Of a DNA stretch of 46,501 nucleotides, positions 1 through 7,147 are shown piece after piece. Position numbers and translations under genes: made by a program. The notes under the pieces are model-generated. The model was not told the origin of the DNA. It saw only the letters and a program-made list of their open reading frames with translations, and did no database searches. The DNA lies in the NCBI GenBank assembly GCA_903873705.1, contig CAIQPK010000034.1, positions 1-46,501 of the forward strand. The letters run 5' to 3'. Source of the DNA: an uncultured Acidobacteriota bacterium (GTDB lineage Bacteria; Acidobacteriota; Terriglobia; Terriglobales; Acidobacteriaceae). Positions within the stretch are counted from its first letter, which is position 1. Each line of letters starts with the position of its first letter.

Positions 1-1170
1 CCGGAGATGCATGCGGCGGCGGAGAACTTTCGACGGCTTGGGTTCAGGAATGTTGTGCCGGTTTCGGCGGAGCATGGGTCGGGCATTGGCGACCTGCTGG
101 ATGATGTTTGGGCCGTGCTTCCCGAAGAAGGCGATACGCAGGAAGACCTGCGGGCGCTGGCTATTCAACGCGAGCCGGTGGATTTGATGGAGGGCATCGA
201 GGAGGAAGAGCTCGAGGATATGGATGGCGGGTATGACGAGCTTGCGCCTCCGCCAGATGCTCCCGAAGAAGAGGGATCGGATGCGCCGGTGAAGGAACGC
301 CGGCTGCGGTCGCATGGCGAGCATGTGTTGCGGGAGACGAAGGTTGCCATTATCGGGCGGCCGAATGTGGGTAAGAGCACGCTGCTGAATGCGCTTACCG
401 GGGAGGACCGTGCGATCGTGTCGCCGATTGCAGGCACTACTCGCGATGCCGTCGACGAAGTTGTCGAGCGCGATGGGCACGCGTTCCGGTTTATCGATAC
501 GGCGGGTATCCGGCGCAAGGGCAAGACCAAGCTGCTGGCGGAGAAGCTGAGCGTGATCATGAGCCGCAAGCACCTGGAAGATGCCGATGTGGCGCTGCTG
601 GTGATCGATGCCGGCGAAGGTATTGCGGCGGCGGATGCGAACATCGGCGGCTATGCGCATGAGAGCGGGCGCAGCGTGATCATCGTCGTGAACAAGTGGG
701 ACCTGATGACGAAGACCGGGCCGGATGGGATGCGGTTATTCGATGGCAAGCCGCCAGCTGACCAGAAGATCTATGAGCAGCAGGTGAGGGACTCGCTGAA
801 GTACCTGGATTATGCTCCGCTGGTATTTGTGACGGCGAGCGAAGACAAGGGCATGGATGCGCTCTTCAAGAAGGTGGAGCTGGTGAGCCGCGAGCGGCGC
901 AAGCGGATTACGACCGGGCAGATGAACCGGTTCCTGGACAAGATCGATTTCCAGCGGGCGTCGGTGCCGATGAGTAAGCGCGTGAAGATTTATTACATGA
1001 CGCAGGCGGCTGTCGCTCCTCCCACCTTCGTCCTGTTTACGGACCGCGATGTGAAGCTGCACTTCAGCTATGAGCGGTTTCTGGCCAATGAGATTCGGGA
1101 CTCGTTCAAGTTCATCGGGTCGCCGATCTGGTTCAAGGTGAAGGCGCGGAACAAGAAGAAGGCGGAGTAG
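1..1170 (+). CDS. der: Ribosome biogenesis GTPase Der (EngA), 5' end outside window
   Basis: Der is a double-GTPase needed for maturation of the large ribosomal subunit. The frame is open from base 1, so the first GTPase domain is mostly missing: only its end, with the G5-type SAEHGSG motif, is present. An acidic linker of about 60 residues follows, then a complete second G domain with GRPNVGKS (G1), GTTRD (G2), DTAG (G3), NKWD (G4) and TASEDKG (G5), and a basic C-terminal KH-like domain ending in RNKKKAE. The ATG at base 7 is internal and is not the real start. The gene converges on the next one with only 3 bp between the stop codons and no visible terminator. The family assignment is firm. 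Confidence 0.96.
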   Translation, partial: PEMHAAAENFRRLGFRNVVPVSAEHGSGIGDLLDDVWAVLPEEGDTQEDLRALAIQREPVDLMEGIEEEELEDMDGGYDELAPPPDAPEEEGSDAPVKERRLRSHGEHVLRETKVAIIGRPNVGKSTLLNALTGEDRAIVSPIAGTTRDAVDEVVERDGHAFRFIDTAGIRRKGKTKLLAEKLSVIMSRKHLEDADVALLVIDAGEGIAAADANIGGYAHESGRSVIIVVNKWDLMTKTGPDGMRLFDGKPPADQKIYEQQVRDSLKYLDYAPLVFVTASEDKGMDALFKKVELVSRERRKRITTGQMNRFLDKIDFQRASVPMSKRVKIYYMTQAAVAPPTFVLFTDRDVKLHFSYERFLANEIRDSFKFIGSPIWFKVKARNKKKAE

Positions 1171-1173
1171 CGG

Positions 1174-1731
1174 CTACTCGACAAGGAAGCGGTGGCGGAC
1201 GCGGCAGCCGGGGTCGAGGAGCTGGATGTATACGGGGCGGGCGCCGATGGTCCAGGAGGCTTTCGCGCCGTAGCGCTTGAAGCGTTCGATTGACTCCGCC
1301 GTGTTGGGCTTGCGGTCGCGGATGATGAAGGACAAGGTGGGGCGGCCGTCGAGCGTCGTCACCAGGACATCGGTCACAGCTTCTTTGCCGAGGCCGTGCC
1401 AGAGCAGCACGCGGCGCAGCATCATGGCGCGGAAGCCCGGCGTCGAAGAGTGGGCGTACACGCGGAGTTTTGTCGTGTTCTGAATAAGTGAAACGTAGAC
1501 GGCGAGCAGGCACATGAACACGCCAAAGGCCGCCAGCCAGCGGTTCCACTGGGTAAAGAGGTCGACGCCATCGATGAGGACGATGATGGTGGTAAGGCAC
1601 AGCCCGGCGATGAAGAGAGCCAGGCTATAGGCTTTCGCCCAACGGTTGCCGCGGCCGTAAAAGCGGTATGGCACTTCCATACGCGGAAGCGGGAACGGTG
1701 TAACGTCGGTGATGCGCAAGCGTGACGGCAT
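1174..1731 (-). CDS. Two-pass membrane protein of unknown function
   Basis: A 185-residue protein I do not recognise. Two adjacent hydrophobic segments lie at about residues 33-52 and 64-83, in a hairpin topology, followed by a soluble C-terminal half of about 95 residues. The layout resembles small bacterial proteins with a membrane hairpin and a cytoplasmic PH-like domain, but I see no diagnostic motif. The start is the ATG at 1731; an internal ATG at residue 18 is possible. It ends 3 bp from the convergent der stop. Codon use matches the neighbours. Confidence 0.6.
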   Translation of the reverse strand: MPSRLRITDVTPFPLPRMEVPYRFYGRGNRWAKAYSLALFIAGLCLTTIIVLIDGVDLFTQWNRWLAAFGVFMCLLAVYVSLIQNTTKLRVYAHSSTPGFRAMMLRRVLLWHGLGKEAVTDVLVTTLDGRPTLSFIIRDRKPNTAESIERFKRYGAKASWTIGARPVYIQLLDPGCRVRHRFLVE

Positions 1732-1805
1732 GGGGGCTAGGTAATGATGAGAGAACGAACGGGGCCCGCAGCTTGGATATGGTGAATTTATATGCTTTGT
1801 AAGAA

Positions 1806-2834
1806 CTATACCTGCGGCTGTGCGACGTTGTCCGGCGACGCTGGTGGGCGCTCGAGCCAGGCACCCAGCATAGGATAACGGCCTCCGAGGAAGTAAAGGG
1901 CGTAGGCCTGGAAAAATGTAAAGAGATAGCCGAAGAGCATGATGCCCGCCACGATGGTCACGGCGGCGAGGATGAGGCCGAGGACCACCCAGCCGACAAT
2001 CATGACAACGTGCGCGCCGATGCCGTCGTGGCGCAGGGCGAGCCAGAAAATGAGTCCGCCGCCGCCGAGCGGGATGAATGCGATGAGTGCGAGGATGGCT
2101 AGAACGAAGTAGGCGACGATGGCGCCTGCGATCCGCATGAGGAGCAGAAGGATGGCGTAGAGGATGACCTGGCCGGGCTCGTCACGCACAAAGCGGATCA
2201 CGCGGCTGACGGTGACGCCGATGGAGGCGTCTTCGAGGGCCATGGAGGGGAGGCCGAAGTCGCGCAGCATGATGTAGAAAAACGCGACGATAAGCGCAAC
2301 GAAGAAGAGCGCGACGATGAATCCGAGCATGGAGAAGACGAAGGCGACGGGGTTGGCAAGCTCGCCTTCGGTGCCCGAGGCGCGCGCGGCGCGGATAAAG
2401 CTCAAAATCACCGGGACTACTAACGGGGCTGCGCAGATGATGGCTGCCAGAAGGAAGAGCAGCTTGAGGCCTATCCAGCGCCAGGTGACGGAACCGAAAC
2501 GACGCCAGCTGGGAGCGACGGTCGTGTCGGAGCGTAGGACGAGGTCGAAGAGAACGAACTGGAAGCGGGAGCTGACGTAAAAGACGATCAGTCCAATAAC
2601 GAGGGCGACCAGGCCGATGATGAGAGCGAAGGCCATCATTGCGGCCATGGCGCCCGAATGCGCTGCAGGGGTGTGGCGCATGTTGTTGAAGCCGGTGTTG
2701 CAGCCGCTGATTTCGGCGAAGACGGCGACCGTGCCGATCTTGAGCACGGTGCGCCAGTTGCGGTGCGTAAGCAGGAGGCGCTGAGTGTGATCCCAGGCGG
2801 GAGAGATGGCGTCGGTCGCGGAGAGTGGCGTCAA
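1806..2834 (-). CDS. Multi-pass integral membrane protein, function unknown
   Basis: A 342-residue protein with about six hydrophobic stretches (near residues 65-90, 118-142, 160-190, 222-255, 272-295 and 295-320). The N-terminal roughly 60 residues are soluble and resemble the start of proteins that carry a DUF4013- or glycerophosphodiester-phosphodiesterase-type membrane domain; I cannot separate these by eye. The gene is downstream of, and on the same strand as, the exported LOG-like gene, with 64 bp between them, so it may be the last gene of the trmFO transcription unit. No catalytic motif is visible. Confidence 0.65.
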   Translation of the reverse strand: MTPLSATDAISPAWDHTQRLLLTHRNWRTVLKIGTVAVFAEISGCNTGFNNMRHTPAAHSGAMAAMMAFALIIGLVALVIGLIVFYVSSRFQFVLFDLVLRSDTTVAPSWRRFGSVTWRWIGLKLLFLLAAIICAAPLVVPVILSFIRAARASGTEGELANPVAFVFSMLGFIVALFFVALIVAFFYIMLRDFGLPSMALEDASIGVTVSRVIRFVRDEPGQVILYAILLLLMRIAGAIVAYFVLAILALIAFIPLGGGGLIFWLALRHDGIGAHVVMIVGWVVLGLILAAVTIVAGIMLFGYLFTFFQAYALYFLGGRYPMLGAWLERPPASPDNVAQPQV

Positions 2835-2898
2835 GGCAGCACCTCGATGAAGGCTTTGAGGAAGGCTACCGCATTTTGGATGCAGAGATGCTGCGGTT

Positions 2899-3930
2899 TC
2901 AGCTTTTTGCGCAAGGGCCTTCGGTGGTGACGATGATGCGGGTGGGGTGGGATTTGAGGAAGGCGACGGTTTCGGGGACGCTGTCGGTGAGCAGGAAGTA
3001 GCTGCTGTAGTCGCCTACCGGTAGCGGGGCCTGCGTGGCGAAGGTGCTCGATGCGGCGTAGAGGCCGGAGTCGCCGAACGCGTGGGTGCCGAGGAAGACT
3101 TGTGGGGCTACGTTGCAAAAGGTCGCGAAGTCGTTCTGGGTGGCCTTCTGAAAGATTTCCTGGCGGAGGCCGGCGCGGCCTTCGGTGTAGATGGAGCCGG
3201 CGGCGCCGATTTCCATGAGACGGTCTTCGCGGATGGCGTTGGAAAAGTACTTGGCGACATGGAGGGCGAAGACGTTGGTGGGCTCCCAACCGTAGAACCA
3301 GGTGGGGATGCCGAGCGAGTCGGCGCCGTTGGGGAAGCGCTTGAGGACGTCCATGGCCGCCTGGGTGGCGGTGAGGCGGGTGGGGTAGGTGCAGTTGGTG
3401 GGGTCTGGCGACGAGGTGGCGCGGGCGCGGAGGATCTGGATGGCTTCGTCGATAGCTGCAGGTGGCTGGTTGGCGAGGTAGGCGCCGAGGTTGGCGGCTT
3501 CCATTTCTCCGGGGCCGCCGCCGGTGGCGACGAGGTAGCCGGCACGGGTGAGCGCGTAGCCGAGTTCCGCGGTCTGCCGGTAGACGGCGGTGCAGCGGAT
3601 GTTTTCGAGGGCGTTGCCGGTGACGGAGACGATGGTGCTGGGCGGGTGCTGGAGTAGGTAGGCGTCGAGGGCAGAGGAGATGGCGGCGTCGTGCAGGGCG
3701 ATAAGACGGGTGGTGGCCGGTGAAGGTGAGTGGCGAGCGAAGCGGACGTACTGGTCGTAGATGCGGGCGTCCCAGCCGGGGTTCTGGGTGGTGGCGTTGA
3801 AGCCCTGGTAGAGCTCGGTTTGGGTGTAGAGAGTGTGGCGGTTGGGGTCGACCGCGATGGTGCGCGGTTGCTGCGCGGCGGTGGTGAGGGTGATGAGAAG
3901 GGCGGCGGCGAGAGTGAGGGCTTTGCGCAT
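2899..3930 (-). CDS. Exported LOG-family-like (Rossmann nucleotide-binding) protein
   Basis: A 343-residue protein. Residues 1-20 (MRKALTLAAALLITLTTAAQ) form a clear Sec signal peptide. The mature part has a Rossmann-type motif TGGGPGEMEAANLGAY near residue 140 and, later, AGSIYTEGRAGLRQEIFQKA. This second segment lines up with the PGGxGTxxE motif of LOG phosphoribohydrolases but has changed residues (EGRAGLRQE). LOG enzymes release bases from nucleoside 5'-monophosphates in the cytoplasm, so export is unusual. The start at 3930 is chosen because the ATG overlaps the trmFO stop (TAATG), indicating translational coupling, and because it begins the signal peptide; an in-frame upstream ATG at 3978 would lie inside trmFO. 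Activity is uncertain. Confidence 0.7.
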   Translation of the reverse strand: MRKALTLAAALLITLTTAAQQPRTIAVDPNRHTLYTQTELYQGFNATTQNPGWDARIYDQYVRFARHSPSPATTRLIALHDAAISSALDAYLLQHPPSTIVSVTGNALENIRCTAVYRQTAELGYALTRAGYLVATGGGPGEMEAANLGAYLANQPPAAIDEAIQILRARATSSPDPTNCTYPTRLTATQAAMDVLKRFPNGADSLGIPTWFYGWEPTNVFALHVAKYFSNAIREDRLMEIGAAGSIYTEGRAGLRQEIFQKATQNDFATFCNVAPQVFLGTHAFGDSGLYAASSTFATQAPLPVGDYSSYFLLTDSVPETVAFLKSHPTRIIVTTEGPCAKS

Positions 3931-5375
3931 TATTTGCCCTCCAGCCACGTGTTCCATGCCGTGAGCCCGCGTTCGCACTGGATGCGGTGACGTTCTTTTT
4001 TGTCGCGGATTTTCTTGCGGAGGTCGTCTTCGAGCGGAGGGAGGAGGTCGAAGGTGATGTTGGCGGGCTGAAACTTTTTGGATTCGGCGTGGGTGATGTA
4101 GTGGATCAGCGAGCCGTTGGCGCTGAGGCGCGGAGCGGGTGCGGGCTGGGTGCCGTGGGCGAGGGCGGCGGCGTAGCGGCCGGCGAGGAGGCCGCTGGCG
4201 ATGGATTCGGTGTAACCTTCGACGCCGGAGAGCTGGCCGGCGATGAGGATGTTGGGGTGCTGCTTGAGCTGGAGGGTTTCAGTCAGCAGCGAGGGGGCGT
4301 GGATGTAGGTGTTGCGGTGGATCTGGCCGTAGCGGAGGAATTTTGCGTTCTCGAGGCCGGGGATCATGCGGAGGATGCGGGCCTGCTCGCCGTACTTGAG
4401 GGAGTTCTGGAAGCCGACGAGGTTGTAGGAGTCGGCGCGTAAGTTCTCTTGACGAAGTTGCACGGCGGCGTAGGGCCAGCGGCCGGTTTTGGGGTTGGTG
4501 AGGCCGGCGGGCTTCATGGGGCCAAAGCGGAGGGTGTCGCGGCCGCGGCGGGCGGTTTCTTCGATGGGGAGACAGCCTTCGAAGTATTGAAGGTTGGCGG
4601 AGGCGGAGGAGTTGATGGGCGAGGGCGAGGGCGAGGGTCCAGGGTTCAGGGCCCAGGTTTCAGAAGGCGAGGTGGGAGCCGCGGACGGTGTGCTTTGTGG
4701 GCCCTGCGGCAGTTGCTCCCAGGATTTTTGTTCGATCTTTTCGGCGGTGGCGAGGGCTTCTACGAAGGCGTCGTACTCTTCTTTGGTGAAGGGGCAGTTG
4801 ATGTAGTCGGCGGTGCCTTTGTCCCAGCGGGCGGCGAAGTAGACCTTGTCTATGTCGATGGTGGAGGCGTCGACGATAGGGGAGATGCTGTCGTAGAAGG
4901 CGAGATGGTCGGCGCCGGTAAGGCGCTGGAGCTCGGCGGCAAGCGCGGCGCTGGTGAGGGGGCCGCTGGCGAGGATGGTGATGATGTCGGGGTCGTTTTC
5001 TTGAAGATGCGTGACTTCTTCACGGACGACGGTGATGCGCGGCTCGGCGGCGATGAGGGCGGCGACCTTTTGCGAGAAGACTTCGCGGTCTACGGCGAGG
5101 GCGTGGCCGGCGGGGACGGCGGCTTCGTCGGCGGCTTTCAGTAGAAACGAGTTGGCGCGGCGCATCTCCTGCTTGAGGAGCCAGGGGGCAGAGTTTTCCG
5201 ACTCGGACTTGAGGGAGTTGGAGCAGACGAGTTCGGCGAAGTCGGATGTTTGATGGGCTTCGGTGGAGCGCGTGGGGCGCATTTCGAAGAGGGTGACGTC
5301 ACAGCCGGCGTGGGCTGCTTGTAGTGCTGCTTCGGGGCCGGCGAGGCCGCCGCCGATGATGTGGATGCGCTTCAT
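3930..5375 (-). CDS. trmFO: Methylenetetrahydrofolate--tRNA-(uracil-5)-methyltransferase TrmFO
   Basis: A flavoprotein that makes m5U54 in tRNA using methylene-tetrahydrofolate. The N-terminus has the FAD-binding MKRIHIIGGGLAGPEAA motif, followed by LFEMRP, LVCSNSLKS, YFEGCLPIEE and a C-terminal GQLSGVEGYTESIASG block, all typical of the family. At 481 aa it is longer than usual: about 36 residues at roughly 220-256, just before YFEGCLP, are a Pro/Ser/Ala-rich insert containing WALNPGP. The insert is encoded partly by a heptamer repeat (4632-4666) that recurs in nrdJ. The start is the ATG at 5375; the frame stays open far upstream only because the repeats there lack stops. The gene is coupled to the downstream LOG-like gene. 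Confidence 0.95.
   Translation of the reverse strand: MKRIHIIGGGLAGPEAALQAAHAGCDVTLFEMRPTRSTEAHQTSDFAELVCSNSLKSESENSAPWLLKQEMRRANSFLLKAADEAAVPAGHALAVDREVFSQKVAALIAAEPRITVVREEVTHLQENDPDIITILASGPLTSAALAAELQRLTGADHLAFYDSISPIVDASTIDIDKVYFAARWDKGTADYINCPFTKEEYDAFVEALATAEKIEQKSWEQLPQGPQSTPSAAPTSPSETWALNPGPSPSPSPINSSASANLQYFEGCLPIEETARRGRDTLRFGPMKPAGLTNPKTGRWPYAAVQLRQENLRADSYNLVGFQNSLKYGEQARILRMIPGLENAKFLRYGQIHRNTYIHAPSLLTETLQLKQHPNILIAGQLSGVEGYTESIASGLLAGRYAAALAHGTQPAPAPRLSANGSLIHYITHAESKKFQPANITFDLLPPLEDDLRKKIRDKKERHRIQCERGLTAWNTWLEGK
4632..4666. repeat. Heptamer repeat (CCAGGGT-type), in frame inside trmFO
   Basis: Five 7-base units on the plus strand: CGAGGGT, CCAGGGT, TCAGGGC, CCAGGTT, TCAGAAG. 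The same unit order and the same CAGA-ending last unit occur twice in nrdJ (36853-36880 and 37003-37030). Read in the trmFO frame it gives SETWALNPGPS, against GPWALDPGP in nrdJ, so the phase is also the same. It is flanked by a short GGCGAG microsatellite. It interrupts an otherwise conserved enzyme without breaking the frame. Confidence 0.8.
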
Positions 5376-5413
5376 TGGTTCTAGGATACGTGGCGGTGCG
5401 GGCTGGTGTATTT

Positions 5414-5517
5414 CCCCACCCGTTCCGCAAAAGCGCGGCACGAATGGGGCACCCGCGCGTTGGTGCCACGGCGGAGGAGAAGCAGATTCCTTCGCTGCGC
5501 TGCGGAATGACAATCCT
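5414..5517. repeat. Composite ~105-bp dispersed element, intergenic copy
   Basis: This lies between trmFO and the acetyltransferase gene. The left end is an imperfect hairpin (CCCCACCCGTTCCGC ... GGCACGAATGGGG) followed by CACCCG. The right end is GCAGATTCCTTCGCTGCG, CTGCGGAATGACAA. Two colinear relatives with the same order and almost the same length lie inside lhr (27696-27801, 30030-30136). The acetyltransferase stop codon (TAG, 5516-5518) lies at the edge of the element, so the last few residues of that protein may have been replaced by it. Confidence 0.75.
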
Positions 5518-6007
5518 AGAAGGGTGAAGTTGATGCTAGAGCTTTGAGGGGTTCGTCGGCGAGGCGCATGATGCGCCATTCGGTGAGGATTCTTGCTCCT
5601 ATCTTTTCGTAGACGGCGATGGCGTCGATGTTCCAGTCGAGGACGTCCCACTCGAGGCGAGGGCAGCCGTCGGCTACGGCTATGGCGGCTAGTTTGGCGA
5701 GGAGGGCGCGGCCGATTCCCTTTCCGCGCTGGGCGGGGGTGACGTAGAGGTCTTCGAGGCGGATGCCGTGGTGGCCGCGCCAGGTGCTGTAGCTGGTGAA
5801 GTAGAGGGCGAACCCGGCGGGACAGTTTTCGTAGTCGGCGATGAGCGCAGTGAAGCGGGGCGTTGAGCCCCAGCCGTCGCGGAGGAGGTCGGCTTCCGTG
5901 GCGAGGACGGCGTCGGGTTCGCGCTCGTAGATGGCGAGTTCGCGGATGAAGTGGAGGATGGTGGGGATGTCGGCGGGGGTGGCGGGGCGGATGTTGAGGT
6001 TTTCCAT
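5516..6007 (-). CDS. GNAT-family N-acetyltransferase (diamine acetyltransferase-like)
   Basis: A 163-residue single-domain acetyltransferase that should transfer acetyl from acetyl-CoA to an amine. It starts IRPATPADIPTILHFIRELA, carries the acetyl-CoA pyrophosphate loop RGKGIGRALL near residue 96, and ends with the WNIDAIAVYEKIGA block that is typical of spermidine/thialysine-type GNATs. The length is normal for the group. The substrate cannot be read from sequence. The start is the ATG at 6007, 57 bases from the paired-hairpin repeat upstream. The 3' end runs into the composite repeat at 5414-5517. Confidence 0.85.
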   Translation of the reverse strand: MENLNIRPATPADIPTILHFIRELAIYEREPDAVLATEADLLRDGWGSTPRFTALIADYENCPAGFALYFTSYSTWRGHHGIRLEDLYVTPAQRGKGIGRALLAKLAAIAVADGCPRLEWDVLDWNIDAIAVYEKIGARILTEWRIMRLADEPLKALASTSPF

Positions 6008-6041
6008 GGGTTCCGTGGTGAAACAAGCGACAGCAAATACT

Positions 6042-6106
6042 TACCCCAGGGGCTGAAGCCCCTTGCTTTTGCTGGCTATGAAACCCAAGGCTAAAGCCTT
6101 GGGGTA
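6042..6106. repeat. Paired inverted hairpins (BIME-like)
   Basis: Two hairpins in opposite orientation: AGGGGCT-GA-AGCCCCT (6048-6063) and CCCAAGGCT-AA-AGCCTTGGG (6084-6103), the second with 9 perfect base pairs. Both outer flanks begin TACCCC when read inwards, so the pair is itself an inverted repeat of one unit, TACCCCAxGGCTxxAGCC. This is the layout of bacterial interspersed mosaic elements built from two REPs. It lies upstream of the acetyltransferase start. Confidence 0.75.
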
Positions 6107-6112
6107 CCTTCA

Positions 6113-6303
6113 GGCAAAGGCAACGACAACGGTAGAAGCAACGACAAAGGCGAAAGCAACGACAAAGGCAAAAGCAACGACAAAGGCGAAAGCAACGACA
6201 AAGGCGAAAGCAACGACAAAGGCGAAAGCAACGACAAAGGCAAAAGCAACGGCAAAGGCAAAGGCAAAAGCAACGACAAAGACAAAAGCAACGACAAAGG
6301 CAG
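6113..6303. repeat. 18-bp tandem repeat array (about nine units)
   Basis: The unit is approximately AAAGCAACGACAAAGGCG/A, repeated about nine times with small changes and one 6-bp expansion. It has no stops in several frames, so it generates long apparent ORFs (KATTKA repeats forward, Leu/Pro or Cys/Leu repeats in reverse). These are most likely not genes: no ribosome site and no conserved domain. One degenerate unit recurs at 17694-17712 next to another repeat module. The 374-bp gap 6008-6381 holds this array and the paired hairpins and nothing else I can identify. Confidence 0.9.
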
Positions 6304-6381
6304 CGTGCTGGGATCGCCACCAGGCTTCGCGCTTCGACGGAATTGCCGTCTCGAACGTGATTCCGCGTTGCCGGGAAGCGT

Positions 6382-7092
6382 CTACTTGGGCTTGGGGACG
6401 TCGGGGGCGTGCTTGATGGGGTCTTCTTTTAGAGGCGGGGCGTTGGGGGTGGGTTTGAGGGGGATTTCGAAGGTGTCGAGCTGCTTGCTGCTGGTGGCGA
6501 AGCGGGCCTGGCGGACTTCGAGGTTGGCGTTTTCGAGGACCGGCTCGTCGAGGTTGCGGGTGTCGTAGTAGAGGTAGCCGGCGACCGTGGTGTGGGGGGC
6601 GATGGTGGTGGAGGGAAAACCGAAGTCATTGTTGTCGGCGAGGATTTTCTGGTCGACCGGCGGGTGGTGGATGGTGATATCCGGCAGGGGTGACGGGAGC
6701 GGGATGCGAGTACCAGCGGAAGACTTCGAAGAAAAGAGGCGGCGTTGGAGTTCTTCGTCGGTGGCGGCCTGGACCACGGTGTTGTCGGCCGTGATGAAGT
6801 GGATACGGGCGTCGTCGAGGTTGACGGCGGCATTGGAGTCGTTGGTGACAATGACGCGGACAACAAGGAAGCCGTGATGCGCGTAATCAAGTCGGGTATC
6901 GGGGAGAGCATCTTTGGTGTCGCAGGGCTCGGCGGCGATGGTGACGAGCTCTTTTTCGTGGGTTTCGTGGAACGGGTATTGCTGCGCGGGCAGGGCTGAC
7001 TTGGGTTTGCGCGGCTTGTCGGCGCGGGCGGGCGCGCTGGCGGCGAGGGCCAGGGTGAGGGTGAGGACGGTTGCGGAAGTCAGACGGCGCAT
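6382..7092 (-). CDS. Secreted protein of unknown function
   Basis: A 236-residue protein with a Sec signal peptide at about residues 1-24 (MRRLTSATVLTLTLALAASA, cleavage near ARA-DK). The mature part has a central region of predicted beta structure (FLVVRVIVTNDSNAAVNLDD, then YLYYDT), like extracellular proteins with a conserved beta-sandwich, and a Pro/Lys-rich tail (KEDPIKHAPDVPKPK). I see no catalytic motif. It is divergent from waaA, 55 bp away. It may be a lineage-specific acidobacterial protein. Confidence 0.65.
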   Translation of the reverse strand: MRRLTSATVLTLTLALAASAPARADKPRKPKSALPAQQYPFHETHEKELVTIAAEPCDTKDALPDTRLDYAHHGFLVVRVIVTNDSNAAVNLDDARIHFITADNTVVQAATDEELQRRLFSSKSSAGTRIPLPSPLPDITIHHPPVDQKILADNNDFGFPSTTIAPHTTVAGYLYYDTRNLDEPVLENANLEVRQARFATSSKQLDTFEIPLKPTPNAPPLKEDPIKHAPDVPKPK

Positions 7093-7147
7093 GGGTTCGA
7101 TTATGCTCTGACGGTATGCAGGATGGAAAGAAAGCAGGCTGCCAAGC

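Noticed and set aside
5376-6320. N-terminal extension of TrmFO to 796 aa
   Set aside because: The frame is open through the repeat region and overlaps the acetyltransferase gene; the FAD motif starts right after the ATG at 5375.
6063-6416. 117-aa ORF of Lys/Ala/Thr repeats and its reverse counterparts (Leu/Pro or Cys/Leu-rich)
   Set aside because: It comes from the 18-bp tandem array, which has no stops in several frames. No ribosome site and no conserved sequence.
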